A model generated the notes under the pieces. The model was not told the origin of the DNA, ran no database searches, and worked only from the letters and a program-made list of their open reading frames with translations. A stretch of DNA of 64,000 bases from Strigamia acuminata. Taxonomy: Eukaryota > Arthropoda > Chilopoda > Geophilomorpha > Linotaeniidae. Shown here piece by piece: positions 1 through 10,751 of this stretch. Position numbers and translations under genes: made by a program. How positions within the stretch are numbered: position 1 is the stretch's first letter; the number at the start of each line of letters is the position of its first letter. The DNA lies in assembly GCA_949358305.1 (NCBI GenBank), contig OX442315.1, positions 35,614,427 to 35,678,426 of the forward strand. Reading direction: 5' to 3'.

Positions 1-1249
1 TTCAGCCAGATGCTCGTTTTCCGCTTGCAATTCCGTCAGCTGATCTTGCAGATCTGTTAATTCCTGAAGAGTTGCCTGAAGTTCCTCGTTTGTACTAAAA
101 TTCAATCAAAATGCATTAAATTCAATAAATCTCAGTAAAAATTCTATAAAATTCAGTCAAAACTGAAAAAATCAGTAGAAATGATGAAAAAATCAGTAGA
201 AATGATGAAAAAATCAGTAGAAATGATGAAAAAATCACTCAAATTCCGATTAATTATTCAATATTAATGCAATAAAATGCCATATAAAGCCATATAATGC
301 AATAAAATAGAGCCAAAATTCAATGAAATTCAGTCAAAATTCAATGAAATTCAGTCAAAATTCAATGAAATTCAGTCAAAATTCAATGAAATTCAGTCAA
401 AATTCAATGAAATTCAGTCAAAATTCAATGAAATTCAGTCACAATTCAATGCAATTCCATCAAAATTTAATACAATTCCATCAGAACCAATCAATTTCCA
501 TAAATTCCAAACAAATTCATTAACACCAAGTGTTGGGCGTTGTACGCGGTACCGTACGGGCTTACCAGTGTTTATTACTTTCAAAACGAATAAAAACAAT
601 CAAAATCAAAACCAAAAATCACCTGTAATGTGTTTCCTCCATTTGCAATATGCGATCTTGCAAACAAGCGACAGACATTTCGCTAATGCTGCTGTTACTT
701 TGTTTGTCCCAGTCGCACGATGGCAAAATGCACTCCAATGTTTCAGCCAGATCTTCAGCTGTTGAATCGCATTTTGCACTCTGATTGCGCATGCCGGCCT
801 AAACCAAATCCAAAACAAACAAAAATAATAATCAAAACCAATTTTTCCCCTAAAAATTGCCACTAACTAACATCAGAAAAATCTGGATGGCTGGAACTAT
901 TCCCAGCTTGAAGAAGCATTTGCTTTTCGTCGTCCGAAAATGCTTCGGGATTTATCAACATCCCAAACTTCAAATCATTCGTCAGATACTTGGAATCGTA
1001 CGCCAAACCCGATTCATCTTCTTCCTAATGATTCACGACAACAAATTAACATTTTTAAACGTTTTTTAAACGTTATTTTAACGTTTTTACCCTGTATTTC
1101 TTCAAATCGAGCTTGAGTTGCGCGATTTCCGTCGTTTTTGCTTCCAGGTTGTGGATCAGTTCGGACAATTGTTTCTCCACGTTGTTAGATTGACTTAGGC
1201 TTACTTTCTCTCCATCCCGTGCTTGTCTCCCGTCCATTTCTATTTTTTT
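1..1249 (-). CDS. Cytospin/SPECC1L-like coiled-coil protein, four exons, partial
   Basis: Four minus-strand exons join in one open frame: 1249..1091, 1024..872, 798..623 and 94..1, the last running off the left edge. All visible junctions are AG/GT. The last two exons give a heptad-rich coiled coil containing ETHYSTNEELQATLQELTDL, which matches my memory of the cytospin (SPECC1L) central coiled coil; these proteins link actin and microtubules and carry a C-terminal calponin-homology domain that would lie to the left. The earlier exons encode charged coiled coil (NVEKQLSELIHNLEAKTTEI) and an acidic linker. The first exon may begin translation at the ATG at 1237 or continue from an unseen upstream exon, since its frame stays open to the acceptor. 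The 528-bp intron between the last two exons is full of tandem repeats. The exon chain is solid; the family name is a recollection. Confidence 0.6.
167..235. repeat. 21-bp tandem repeat (aatcagtagaaatgatgaaa)
   Basis: About three and a half near-perfect copies of a 21-bp unit lie inside the cytospin-like intron. Noncoding. Confidence 0.9.
319..470. repeat. 21-bp tandem repeat (ttcaatgaaattcagtcaaa)
   Basis: About seven copies of a second 21-bp unit, perfect in the centre and decaying toward 530, in the same intron as the array at 167-235. The open frame across it (323-523) is just the repeat translated (KFSQNSM units) and is not a gene. Confidence 0.9.
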
Positions 1250-1799
1250 CTAAACGATTTGAACAAATTAAACGCAAAATTCAATGAAATTTTCATTGTT
1301 TTTTTTTTAATATTACCGGGTACCGACCTTTTTGTTTCGAATTTCAAATTACGTTTCCATCACTGCGCATTTTTTTGAACACAAAAACCGCATTGAACAT
1401 GAAATAACCGTTGTAATCTGACATATGGGAATGTTGATAGATGAGCGCCACGCACCTCCCATTTGTCCCAAATACTGAAAATTATTCCGTCTCTGAATTT
1501 TAAAATGATTTAAATGAATTTGTTTTGGGATTTTGCGATTTCTTTTACCGGAGTTTCACGGGATTTATTTGACACGGTTGAGACGAGACGAAAAGTGGCA
1601 GTGCGAGGTTGATAAAATAATTCTGGTGGCGCTCCCGCTGGAAATTACTCGCGAATTCAATCACTTCCAACGTTACCTGCAAGAGAATGTAATTTAAAAT
1701 CGATCTTTTTTGATTACCGTAGTTGTGTGTTTAGTACCAATCTGGTGACGACAGACGTTGTTGTTATTGTAACGGTAATAATTTTCTCGTCGATTTTTC

Positions 1800-2451
1800 T
1801 TATTGCGGCCGTGTCGGCCGTCTTGATTTCGTACATTTCGGCTCGTTAGTTCTGAAATGGTTGGTATCTGTATGGGGCGTAATGAGTGCATTTTTATGTT
1901 TTTTGATATTGCTTACTGTGGTACAAAATATAAAGTTTTTGTAAACGTTTTCTTTTCTTGCTCCTGTTGGATTCATCAATATATCGTCGGGGATTTTGAT
2001 TCCCGCATTTAAGACCTTTTCGATTTCGTTTGCACATTTGACTGGATCGTCGGCTGCGACTGAAATTTCCACACAGGAAATTTGGGTTGATGGCGCAATT
2101 GAAGCATAAACAAACATCCACCATTAATCGACAAATCAGAACTCTAAAACAAAAAATTTGTACATTCATTTGGAATATTTGAATACTTTTTAAAAAATTC
2201 GATTTTTTTCACTTACCAAAACAATTCTCTCTCGCTCCAGAGTGAAATTTCCTGTCATCGTATCGTACCTGGCACTTGAAACATTTTTTGCTCTCAATAT
2301 CTCGCGTGCTAATAAAGTGTTCGAATCGTTCCTACAAACAAGAGAACAATACTAAACTTGTTTGTTTGCATTTCGACCACAGGATTTGAAATCACAAGTC
2401 TATGTTTGGCTCTAGTTAATGCCACGTACAGAATGTTGCTTTCGTCGCCAT
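1800..2451 (-). CDS. C-terminal exons of a UvrD/FBH1-like DNA helicase (partial or relic)
   Basis: Minus-strand exons about 2451..2378, 2331..2217 and 2059..1800 can be joined in frame. The first encodes DGDESNILYVALTRAKHRLV, a clear superfamily 1 (UvrD/Rep) helicase motif VI with the VALTRAK core; in FBH1 (F-box DNA helicase) this motif lies near the C-terminus. The second exon carries a CFKC pair reminiscent of the small cysteine-rich tail of FBH1. The third runs to a TAA at 1800, with an alternative donor at about 1911. Upstream helicase motifs are not visible to the right, where a MITE and an unrelated NAA10-like exon lie, so this may be a gene fragment. The intron at 2332-2377 would be very short (46 bp). 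Motif VI is firm; the exon chain and FBH1 assignment are tentative. Confidence 0.5.
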
Positions 2452-2492
2452 CTAACCAGGATTAAAAAACTAGTTGAGTTTTCAAATTTGTA

Positions 2493-2622
2493 AAAATCTA
2501 CTGGTCACTCAAAAGAGGTCAAAAGGGGGGTAAGTTTTAACCCCTCACATTCCGTTTACCATGTGACCAAAGGGTCAGTAAACTTGCCCTTTTGACCTCT
2601 TTTGAGTGAGCAGTAGGTTTTC
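2493..2622. mobile_element. MITE-like element with 35-bp terminal inverted repeats
   Basis: About 130 bp bounded by inverted arms of roughly 35 bp (arm core CTCAAAAGAGGTCAAAAGGG) that match at nearly every position. No coding capacity. The superfamily is not determined because target duplications are unclear. Confidence 0.75.
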
Positions 2623-2679
2623 ACAAGTCATCTAAAAAAAAATGATATATTTCAATTTTATTTTTTATTTTTTAAATAC

Positions 2680-2784
2680 GTGCAACGACACGTATTTAGC
2701 ATTAAAACATTCCACCATTACTCTTGATGCTAGATCCAATAACTTCTGAGCTAAACCTAGTCGTCTGTGTGATCTTTTCACTGC
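2680..2784 (-). CDS. Isolated NAA10/ARD1-like N-acetyltransferase exon
   Basis: A 105-bp minus-strand exon reads [20 protein letters not shown] followed by [15 protein letters not shown]. This matches the conserved GNAT acetyl-CoA-binding segment of NAA10, the catalytic subunit of the NatA N-terminal acetyltransferase (R-R-x-G-x-A/G motif). It is flanked by a good acceptor with a TACTAAT branch site and a GT donor (GTATTT), phase 0 on both sides. I found neither the preceding (HGHITSL) nor the following (VRKSNRAALHLY) exon nearby; the next minus-strand exon encodes a helicase motif instead. Substitutions relative to the usual [17 protein letters not shown] suggest a diverged or orphaned copy. 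The protein match is strong; a functional gene is not shown. Confidence 0.6.
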
Positions 2785-2939
2785 CTAACATTAGTAGTAC
2801 ATAACAAATATTTTTTTTAAACGATTTTATATGAAAAATCAAAATTCGTCCGTGCTTCTCGTGTTACAAGTGCGCATGTTTATCTCAGGGATGTCAATTT
2901 GACGTTTTACTTTACAATACAATTGATGTTTTTACTACT

Positions 2940-3110
2940 CTCTTAAGGTAAAAATAAGAGAAAAACGTCAAATTTACCTTAAATATGAAGTAAAAACGTC
3001 GATTTTACTGTAAATATAAATTAAAAATGTCGATTTTACTGTAAATTTGAAGTCAACACGTCGATTTTACGGAAAATATAAAGTCAAAACGTCAGATTTG
3101 CAGTATAAAA
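2940..3110. repeat. Tandem repeat of about 38-40 bp (acgtcgattttactgtaaat)
   Basis: Four diverged copies of a unit containing cgtcgattttactgtaaat. Noncoding. The interval 2790-3470 otherwise shows nothing recognisable. Confidence 0.7.
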
Positions 3111-3477
3111 TGCCTTAAAGATCATTTTTACAGTAATTTGTTCGTTTTTTTTTAATTTTAATTAAACTAGAATTAGCTATTTCACTGCGTCGCCATCTAT
3201 CGGCAGAATAAAAAGCTCAAAAACAAGCTCGAAATTCAAATTTAGTAAACTAAAAACGTGAAAAAATATTTGATTGGAAACGCAAAATGTGTTCAGAAGT
3301 GCTGTATAAAATTGAGTTATAAAATTGAGTCATTTTACATCTTGTCAACCGATTTATTCAAAAACATAGAAATAAACCTATACAAACATTCCAAATTAAA
3401 ACAATTATATTCAATAATATGACAATTACAAAAAACGTGGGAATGTAACAGCGATAAATACAAGTAGTTCATGTATT

Positions 3478-3740
3478 TTACAACCACGGATGCCACGCCG
3501 GATCCATGCGACACAAATTGTCCTGGCAATTTGCCGCAGCCACCAACGTGCTCACCTTGCTCTCGGCGCCGTTGAATGTGGCGAGATCTAAAAAATTCAA
3601 TTTATTTTAATCAGTGAATGTCGAAAAACTAAACTATTTCCAATTTTCTCACTTTGCAGACGCGCCATAATTGCATTGCATTTACGGCTTTATTCACCTT
3701 TCATATTCAGCGTTTGCACACTTGAAACGTCTTCTTGTTT
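3478..3740 (-). CDS. Two terminal exons of an unrecognised conserved-looking protein
   Basis: Minus-strand exon 3740..3698 joins exon 3587..3478 in phase, giving KQEDVSSVQTLNMKDLATFN, then GAESKVSTLVAAANCQDNLC, then RMDPAWHPWL and a stop. Acceptors and donors are canonical (AG at 3742/3741 and 3589/3588; GTGAAT donor at 3697). The tail looks like a conserved protein C-terminus rather than noise, but I do not recognise the family. Upstream exons would lie to the right, where the interval 3750-4390 shows nothing convincing. The LRR duplication begins at 4389 and may have displaced them. Confidence 0.5.
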
Positions 3741-3749
3741 CTGAAAATC

Positions 3750-4388
3750 AACAAAAATTACATTAAAATTCAAAAAAATATATTTAAATTTTTTTCTTTT
3801 TTTTTTACTTTTCGCTTTTTACTAACAAAAATATTCAATCCATTATTTATTTCACATTGAATTTCTCAAGTTCCGCTGAGCGAGTGTGCCTAAAATTGAC
3901 TTAAGGTACGAAAAAATGTATCATTTTCGTAAAATAACTCATTTTTACATGCAAAATTGACATGGAAATTAAGCAATATTCATTTTTAGCACGCTTGCAA
4001 AAGTTTGAAATTGATCTTTTTGTGTAAAAATGTGTTATTACGTGCAAAAAATCGTGAAAAAAAATAAGTAAGCTGTAAAAATCGAGTCAAAATATTTAAA
4101 AACAGTAAAAATAGTGTATAATAATGGTCAAAATTAATCTGAGGTTGGGGCAGGGAGAGTTAAAGCCCCCATTTCAGGTGGAGGCCTCAGGCTGACCACA
4201 GGTGGTCTTTAAGCCCTTGTCGACAGAATGCTTGTCTGGCGTGTGTCGACAGATAGACTGTCGAGACAATGCCTGGCACAGGTGTCGAGGGATAGACTGT
4301 CGATAGATTGCCTGTCGACAGATTGCCTGTCGACAGATTGCCTTGTCGACGGATAGACTGTCGATAGACTGCTACCCCATCATGCTTG
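3750..4388. other. No gene seen; short tgtcgac repeat at 4217-4375
   Basis: AT-rich sequence followed by an irregular array built from tgtcgacagat(t/a)gcct-like units (about 18 bp). No coding exon identified. Confidence 0.6.
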
Positions 4389-4894
4389 TCCCATACGGGG
4401 ATATTGAGCTGCGGATTAACACCGTGTTTCTCAGTCGGGGAGATAGAATTCCTTCATTTCCTTCATTTTTCTTAATCAAACACTTATAAATCTCATATTT
4501 TTCCATCAAATTTCGTGAGTGCATGCAAATGGTTTGAAGTTAAATACACGAACATGAAAAGTTCAATTTTTAACTTGTAGAAAAAACTCTAAATCGAAAT
4601 TTTCATCATCGAAGTCCATTAGAAGTTGTTTCATCTCTTCGTATAAAAATATAAAATATAAAAAAAGTCGCCCATTTAAATTTCCTAAGTATTAGGGTAC
4701 GGGGATTACGATGTGTTTGGATAACTAGGAAATAAATTCACACATCCGAGCGTCACTTACGTAGTTTGTCAAGTGTTTGATTATGGAATTTTATTAAACT
4801 GGCAAGCGGTTCAGTGGATTTTAACATTTTTCATAGTTTGAGTCGGGTTTCAACGGCTCATACTGGTTGAAAAAAACATTGGAAATCAAAAGTT

Positions 4895-6512
4895 TCAAAC
4901 TTGGCCCAAATTCAGATTATCGGGAGCGACAGTGATTTCGAGAATCAAATGAACACCATGTTTATCCGCTGTTTCCTGCAGCGGGTGGGCGTCGAATTGA
5001 TGTTTCATCATCTCAGTAACCTCCAAATACGCCTCTAACTCCGTCAAAGAAGGGATTTCCAACAGACCTTGAATTCCGCTCGGCCCCAACGAATTGCAGT
5101 TTTCAATTACCAAACGTTTCAGTTTCTTCTTCGCCATCATCGTGGCTAACTCGCTCGCAATTTTGTTTGTCAAACCATCGCTCTCAACAAATTCAAGTGA
5201 CTCAAGATTCGGGAACATGACCAATATTGTGAAAAAATATTTGCAGGTGATCAAGCCATCGACGCAGTCGTATAAAGTGAATTCCACTAAATTAGAAAAA
5301 CACAAACTAAGTCCACCGTACTCCTCATTGTTGTCATCAATTCCAAAATCCAAGTTCGGGTGCACCCCAATGAATAAGCTTGTCAACTCCTTAAATTTCA
5401 GCAGTGCATGAAACATTCTGTGGGTGAAAATGGTCGAAATGAATAGGATGCTGCAGACGTTAGGACACGTGGCCGCGGCCATATCCATCTCGTCCTCATG
5501 AAGCTTGACGTCAGAGTCTTTTTTGAAAAGAAATTTCATTTTTTTGATGTTATGTTGCTTTTTCAAGTCGCAAGACGAAAGCTCGTGGAAAGTGGCAGAA
5601 TCGAACCAATCCATATCCTCCATCAATTTCATCCTTTTCAATACCAAACCGTGAAACTTCAGCAAGACGCCCTTTCCGCCCAGTTTGAGCACTCTCAGTG
5701 TGTCCTTGGCCCTCGAGTTTCTTCCGCACAGTTGCTTCACACCATTTCCCGTGATGCTCGGTCCAGGGTCGAGCTCGACGAGTGGCAGCTTGGCGATGTG
5801 TCTCATCGCGCCGTCTTCAACGAGACACCCAGAAAGATCGAGATTCTCTAGATTCGGCATAACCTGGCGCATTTCTTTGCACGCAGCTACTGTGAGCGTG
5901 CTCTCCTCGGGCAGTTTCAACTCGATCAGCTTCTATGCGACACAATTAGAACAGTTAAAACACTTCTTTTACAACTAATGTCGCACACAGCAATCCCACG
6001 TTGGATATTCCAAACCAATCACCAATTCAACTCGCCATTAATTAGCATGAGAATTCATCCAGGACCGTGAGAATTCGAATACCCAACGTTCAAGTGCTGT
6101 GTGCACGTTAGTGCTCTGTTTATACGCACTTTTAAGTAGCCGCTAACTTTGAGCAAAAAATCGAAATCAAAGTTAGCACTCGTAAATTTCATTCGAAGTA
6201 TTTTCAGCTCTTTGTGTAGAAATAGTGCAATGATTCGCGCCTCTGGCAGAGCGCGATGACCATCAGGATGCCAAACACCAGTCACCAGGTATTGGGTCAG
6301 AATTTCGTCACGAATATTATAGGCTAAATCAGACCGTGAGTATTAATAATAGCAAAATAAATCCACACAAGCGGGTGTCACTTACGTAGTTTGTCGAAAT
6401 AGGTGATTAAATGTAATGTGCTTTTCATCAGATCATCGTGAGTTTTTTCTGCTCGCCATTTCAAAACGCAGTCCAGAACGATGTCTAAAGCCATTTCCTC
6501 TAATTTTTCCAT
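4895..6512 (-). CDS. LRR/RNI-like protein, copy A (three exons, 452 aa)
   Basis: Exons 6512..6386, 6323..6130 and 5932..4895 give an uninterrupted 452-aa frame starting MEKLEEMALDIVLDC. The second donor is a choice: AAA|GTGCGT at 6130 keeps the frame and makes a good repeat (YLKKLIELKLPEES). The large exon holds irregular leucine-rich repeats of the ribonuclease-inhibitor type (LENLDLSGCLVEDGAMRHIA, LRVLKLGG, LESLEFVESDGLTNKI), like F-box/FBXL or AMN1 proteins. The N-terminal region could be a divergent adaptor-binding motif, but no F-box is demonstrable. No signal peptide or transmembrane segment. The likely role is protein-protein recognition; substrate unknown. Copy B is a tandem paralog, and a further related pseudogene lies at 49.2-50.0 kb. 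Confidence 0.7.
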
Positions 6513-6809
6513 GTTCAACCCTTCAAAAGAAATTTTAAACATTTTGTAGCGAAATTCCCGTGCGGTTCGGTTCGGTTATGTCTCATTTTGTGTTTACCTG
6601 AAACTTGAAGGTTACAAAAAACTCCTATATTTGACAGCCCATTTTCCATAATGGAATGCTAAATTTTCAACAAAAGTTACTGCAGCAACGGGTAAACAAA
6701 TAGCCGATATGTTAAAAACAATAAAGGAACAATCCTCGAAACGGAAATGGAAACCAGCGCCAGGAACGGAAATGAGTCGCTTTGTTGCCATTGCATCGTT
6801 TGCTTGGCT

Positions 6810-6822
6810 GTTGCTTGGCAAC
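6810..6822. promoter_or_regulatory. Candidate RFX X-box upstream of LRR copy A
   Basis: GTTGCTTGGCAAC fits RYYNYY-N1-RRNRAC exactly. It lies about 300 bp upstream of the start codon and is kept in the duplicated unit. Confidence 0.4.
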
Positions 6823-7493
6823 GGTAACTAGCTTTGTTCGCAACGTAAGATTACATTTGCATCCAAAGTCGATTATATTCGTATTTCTAAATAACACTGC
6901 CGAATTCCGGGGCAGAAACACTCAAAGTAAATCCGAAGATTGGGCCGAAAACCACAAAAGAAAAACACATTTTCTTAGCTACCGGTAAATCGAAAAAATA
7001 AGAGAAATGGTCCCATACGGGATATTGAACTGCAGATTAACACCGTACTTTTCAGTCGTGGAGAGAGAATTCCTTCATTTGCTTCATTTTTCTCAACCAA
7101 ACAGTAATAAATCTCATATTTTTCCATCAAATTTCGTGAGTGCATGCAAATTGTTTGAAGTTGAATACATGAACGTGAAAAGTTCACGTGATGCGTGGGC
7201 GCTGTAGTTCATTTCTTATACTTGAACCAATTTTTAACTTAAAGAAAAAACTCTAAATCAAAATTTTCATTATCAAAGTCCATTAGAAGTTGTTTCATCT
7301 CTTCGTATAAAAGTAGTGGATCTTGAATTAGTAAATACAATACAATAGAATACAATTACCAAATAATTGTTTATTACATTTAAAAAAATATAAAAAAATC
7401 ATTTTATTCAAAAACAACTATTTTTGATAGTTTGTGTCATTGAATTGAACGAGAACGGCTCATACTGGTTGAAAAAAAGATTGGACAAAATTT

Positions 7494-9143
7494 TCAAACT
7501 TGGCCCAAATTCAAATTATCGTGAGCGGTAGTGATTTCGAGAATCAAATGAACACCATGTTCATCCGCTGTTTCCTGCATCGGGTGGGCGTCGAAGTGTT
7601 GTTTCATCATCTCCGTAACCTCCAAATATGCCTCTAACTCGGTCAAAGAAGGGATTTCCAAAAGATCTTGAATTCCGCTCGGGCCCAACGAATTGCAGTC
7701 TTCAATTACCAAACGTTTCAGTTTCTTCTTCGCCATCATCGTGGCCAACTCACTCGCAATTTTGTTCGTGAAACCATCGCTCCGAACAAGTTCTAGTGTC
7801 TCAAGATTCGGAAACATGACCAATATTTGGAAAATATATTCGCAGGTGATCAAGCCATCGACGCAGTCGTATAAAGTGAATTTCACTAAATTAGGAAAAC
7901 ACAAGTTGTGCAAGCAAAGTCTACCGTACACCTCCTGGTTTCTGTCATCAATTATAAATTCCAAATTAGGGTTCACCCAAATGATTAAGCTTGTCAACTA
8001 CTTAAATTTTGGCAGTGAGTGAAACATTCTGGGGGTCAAAATGTTCAAACTGAATAGGATGCTGCAGACTTTAGGACACGTGGTCGCGGCTATATCCATC
8101 TCGTCAAGATGCTTGACGTGAGAGTTTTTGAAAAAGAATTTTATTTTTTTGATGTTATATTGCATTTTTAAGTCGCAAGGAGAAAGCTTGCAGAAAGTGG
8201 CTGAATCGAACCAATCCATATCCTCCATCAATTTCATCGTTTTCAATACCAAAGCGTGGAACTTCAGCGAGACGCCCTTTCCGCCCAGTTTGAGCACTCT
8301 CAAAGTGTTCTTGGCCCTCGAGTATCTTCCGCACAGTTGCTTCACACCATCTTCCGTGATGCTCAGTCCAGGGTCGAGCTCGACGAGTGGCAGCTTGGCG
8401 ATGTGTCTCATAGCGCCGTCTTCAACGACACACCCAGAAAGATCGAGCTTCTCCAGATTCGGCATAACCTGGCACATTTCCTCGCACGCAGCCACTGTGA
8501 GCGTGCTCTCCGCGGGCAGTTCCAGGTCTGTCAGCTTCTACGCGACACAATTAGAACAGTTAAAACACTTCTTTTACAACAAATGTGGCACTCAGCAATG
8601 CCACGTTAAATATTCCTTAATTAACCAAATGCCAAATGTGTATTTCCAAAAAAATCACCAACTCGCCATTAATTATCATGAAAATTTATCCAGGACCGTG
8701 AGAATTCGAATATGCAACGTTCAAGTGCTGTGTGCACGTTAGTTCTCTGTTTATACGCACTTTTAAGTAACCGCTAACTTTCAGGAAAAAATCGAAATCA
8801 AAATTAGCGCTCGTAAATTCCATTCGAAGTATTTTCAGGTCTTTGTGTAGAAATAGTGCAATGACCCGCGCCTCTGGCAGCGCGCGATGTCCATCAGGAT
8901 ACCAAAGACCAGTCACTAGGAGGTCGGTCAGAATTTTGTCACGAATATCATAGGCTAAATCAGACCGTGTTCATTAATAATAGCGAAATAAATCCACACA
9001 AGTGGGTGTCACTCACATAGTTTATCGAAATAGGTGATTAGATGTAGTGTGCTTCTCATTCGATCGTCGTGAATTTCTTCATCCCGCCATTGAAAAATGC
9101 AGTCGTAAACAATGTTTAAAGCCTTTTCCTTTAATGTTTCCAT
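7494..9143 (-). pseudogene. LRR/RNI-like protein, copy B, with in-frame stop
   Basis: Exons 9143..9017, 8954..8761 and 8537..7494 mirror copy A with all splice sites kept (donor GTGAGT after exon 1). The protein is closely similar to copy A (LEKLDLSGCVVEDGAMRHIA; LETLELVRSDGFTNKIASEL), with a few small indels. At 8000..7998 a TAG replaces the GAG of copy A within FKELTSL, truncating the protein in the middle of the LRR region. The frame stays open for 167 codons after the stop, so inactivation is recent, or this is a polymorphism or sequencing error. Confidence 0.75.
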
Positions 9144-9193
9144 GATGAACTCTTGAAAAGAAATTGTAAACATTTTGTAGCGAAATTTTCGTG

Positions 9194-9227
9194 CGGTTCG
9201 GTTCGGTTCGGTTCGGTTCGGTTCGGT
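9194..9227. repeat. (GGTTC)n microsatellite
   Basis: Six to seven copies of a 5-bp unit in unit 2 of the duplication; unit 1 has only two copies at about 6558. Confidence 0.9.
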
Positions 9228-9534
9228 CTCATTTTGTGTTTACCTGAAACTTGAAAGCTAGAAAAAATATCTTTTATATTATACAATTATTCTAAATTTC
9301 TCTTCTGTTCAAATCTATTCATCAATTTCCATAACATTTCATAAAACTCCTAAATTTGACAGCCCATTTTCCATAATGGAATGCTAAATTTTCAACAAAA
9401 GTTACTGCAGCAACGGGTAAACAAATATTCGATATGTTAAAAACAATAAAGGAACAATCCTCGAAACGGAAATGGAAACCAGCGCCAGGAACGGAAATGG
9501 GTGGCTTTGTTGCCATTGCATCGTTTGCTTGGCC

Positions 9535-9547
9535 GTTGCTTGGCAAC
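9535..9547. promoter_or_regulatory. Candidate RFX X-box upstream of LRR copy B
   Basis: Same GTTGCTTGGCAAC as at 6810, retained although flanking bases differ between the duplicated units. Confidence 0.35.
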
Positions 9548-9739
9548 GGTAACTAGTTTTGTTCGCAACGTATGATTACATTCGCATCCAAAGTCGATTA
9601 TATTCGTATTTCTACATAACACTGCCGAATTCCTGGGCAGAAACACTCAAATAAATCCGAAGATTGGGCCGAAAACCACAAAAGAAAAAAACATTTTCTT
9701 AGCTACCGGTAAATCCAAAATTAAGAGAAATGGTCGGAT

Positions 9740-10650
9740 AAAGAATTAAAATTTACACAAAATAGGCAAGAGTTTGGAATTGATTAAGGTCTTTAAAAAA
9801 TAAAAACGAAGTGTATTTATAATTGAAGTGGACAATCGAGCATTCATTTACTCATTTATTCATTTATATTTGTCCCAGTTGTATAAAATGGTGCTGTGGG
9901 CACGTCCACTTGTATTTTTAATCTCTATTTGAGATATTTTAGTTTTAAAAGTACAACTATCGGTGATTTTGAGTCACTTGTTGGCTCTTTAACATTAGAC
10001 ATGTTTGTTAAATTTTACAAACATGAAAATTACTTCTCAATGTATTGGATGAGCACTAGTTGGTTTAGAGAAAAGAGGACATTGTTGTCATTAATTATAA
10101 ATTCAAAATTAAAAAATTTTCTGTGCTTGATCGAATACTTTTTTCCTCAAAGGTGTCAACAAAAATATCTATAACTTTTTTAAATTTTGGTCAATTTTTT
10201 TCATATTGCCACTAAATTGTAGCATTTAAAAAAATAAATAAATAAATAAATAAATAAAAAGACTTAAAACCAACTGTCGTCTTTTTAATCTTTTATTGAA
10301 TTAAAAAGAACGTCCATTTTGCCACACGACGGAGCCACTCCCTTCACATCATATTTCTATACCCGGATTTGCCTCCACTCACTGTGAGTTCAGCTGAATG
10401 AAACTCCACACACTTGTGCTACGAGGTAAGCATTTTTCTTTCCTTTTAAATTCCTTAACAAGAAATGCTGAAACTGCTTCTTTGTATTTTCCCCAATATC
10501 AACTCAGGTGCAAATGTTTGTCTTCCTGTTAGATTTTCCAGAACTGGTTTTTCCAGGTTCACAATTTAACAAGAATTGAACTGTAATTGTATATAGAAAA
10601 GGAAGTGGTGACTTCCCTGCAGCACAGGGGAAAAACAAGCTGGGAAATAA
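9740..10650. other. Intergenic; possible decayed LRR copy and (AAAT)n
   Basis: The plus-strand sequence at about 10075-10165 resembles the inner part of the LRR exon 3 (ttgtcattaattataaattc) and may be a third, heavily decayed copy. The 92-codon frame at 9896-10174 across it is not convincing as a gene. An aaat microsatellite lies at 10228-10258. Confidence 0.4.
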
Positions 10651-10652
10651 GA

Positions 10653-10686
10653 TATATAAGAGCCAACATTCTCTGATTTCTCATTC
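10653..10686 (+). promoter_or_regulatory. TATA box and initiator of the ASS1-like gene
   Basis: TATATAAG at 10653-10660 and TCATTC at 10681-10686, a perfect arthropod initiator (TCAKTY) whose A (10683) sits 30 bp downstream of the TATA box and about 70 bp upstream of the ATG. Confidence 0.7.
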
Positions 10687-10751
10687 CCATTTCATCGGCC
10701 TGTATGTCAAGTCGTGTCTCTACATCTCACTCTATTTTCTAGACATTAACA

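Larger units (their letters stand above)
4389..9735. repeat. Tandem segmental duplication, two units of 2.6-2.7 kb
   Basis: Unit 1 (about 4389-7008) and unit 2 (about 7009-9735) align along their length, beginning with tcccatacgggatattgaac-like sequence and ending with cttagctaccggtaaat. Each holds one three-exon LRR gene on the minus strand and the same upstream region. The units differ in the interval left of the last exon: 4655-4890 carries a remnant of a further exon 1/donor (acttacgtagtttgtc at about 4756), while 7310-7490 does not. Confidence 0.9.

Noticed and set aside
4560-4650. Conserved minus-strand frame YEEMKQLLMDFDDENFDLEF, also at about 7245-7305
   Set aside because: Kept in both duplicated units but short, with different ends and no shared acceptor; duplication alone explains the similarity.
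9896-10174. 92-codon plus-strand frame as a gene
   Set aside because: Overlaps a decayed reverse copy of the LRR exon; no splice or start support.
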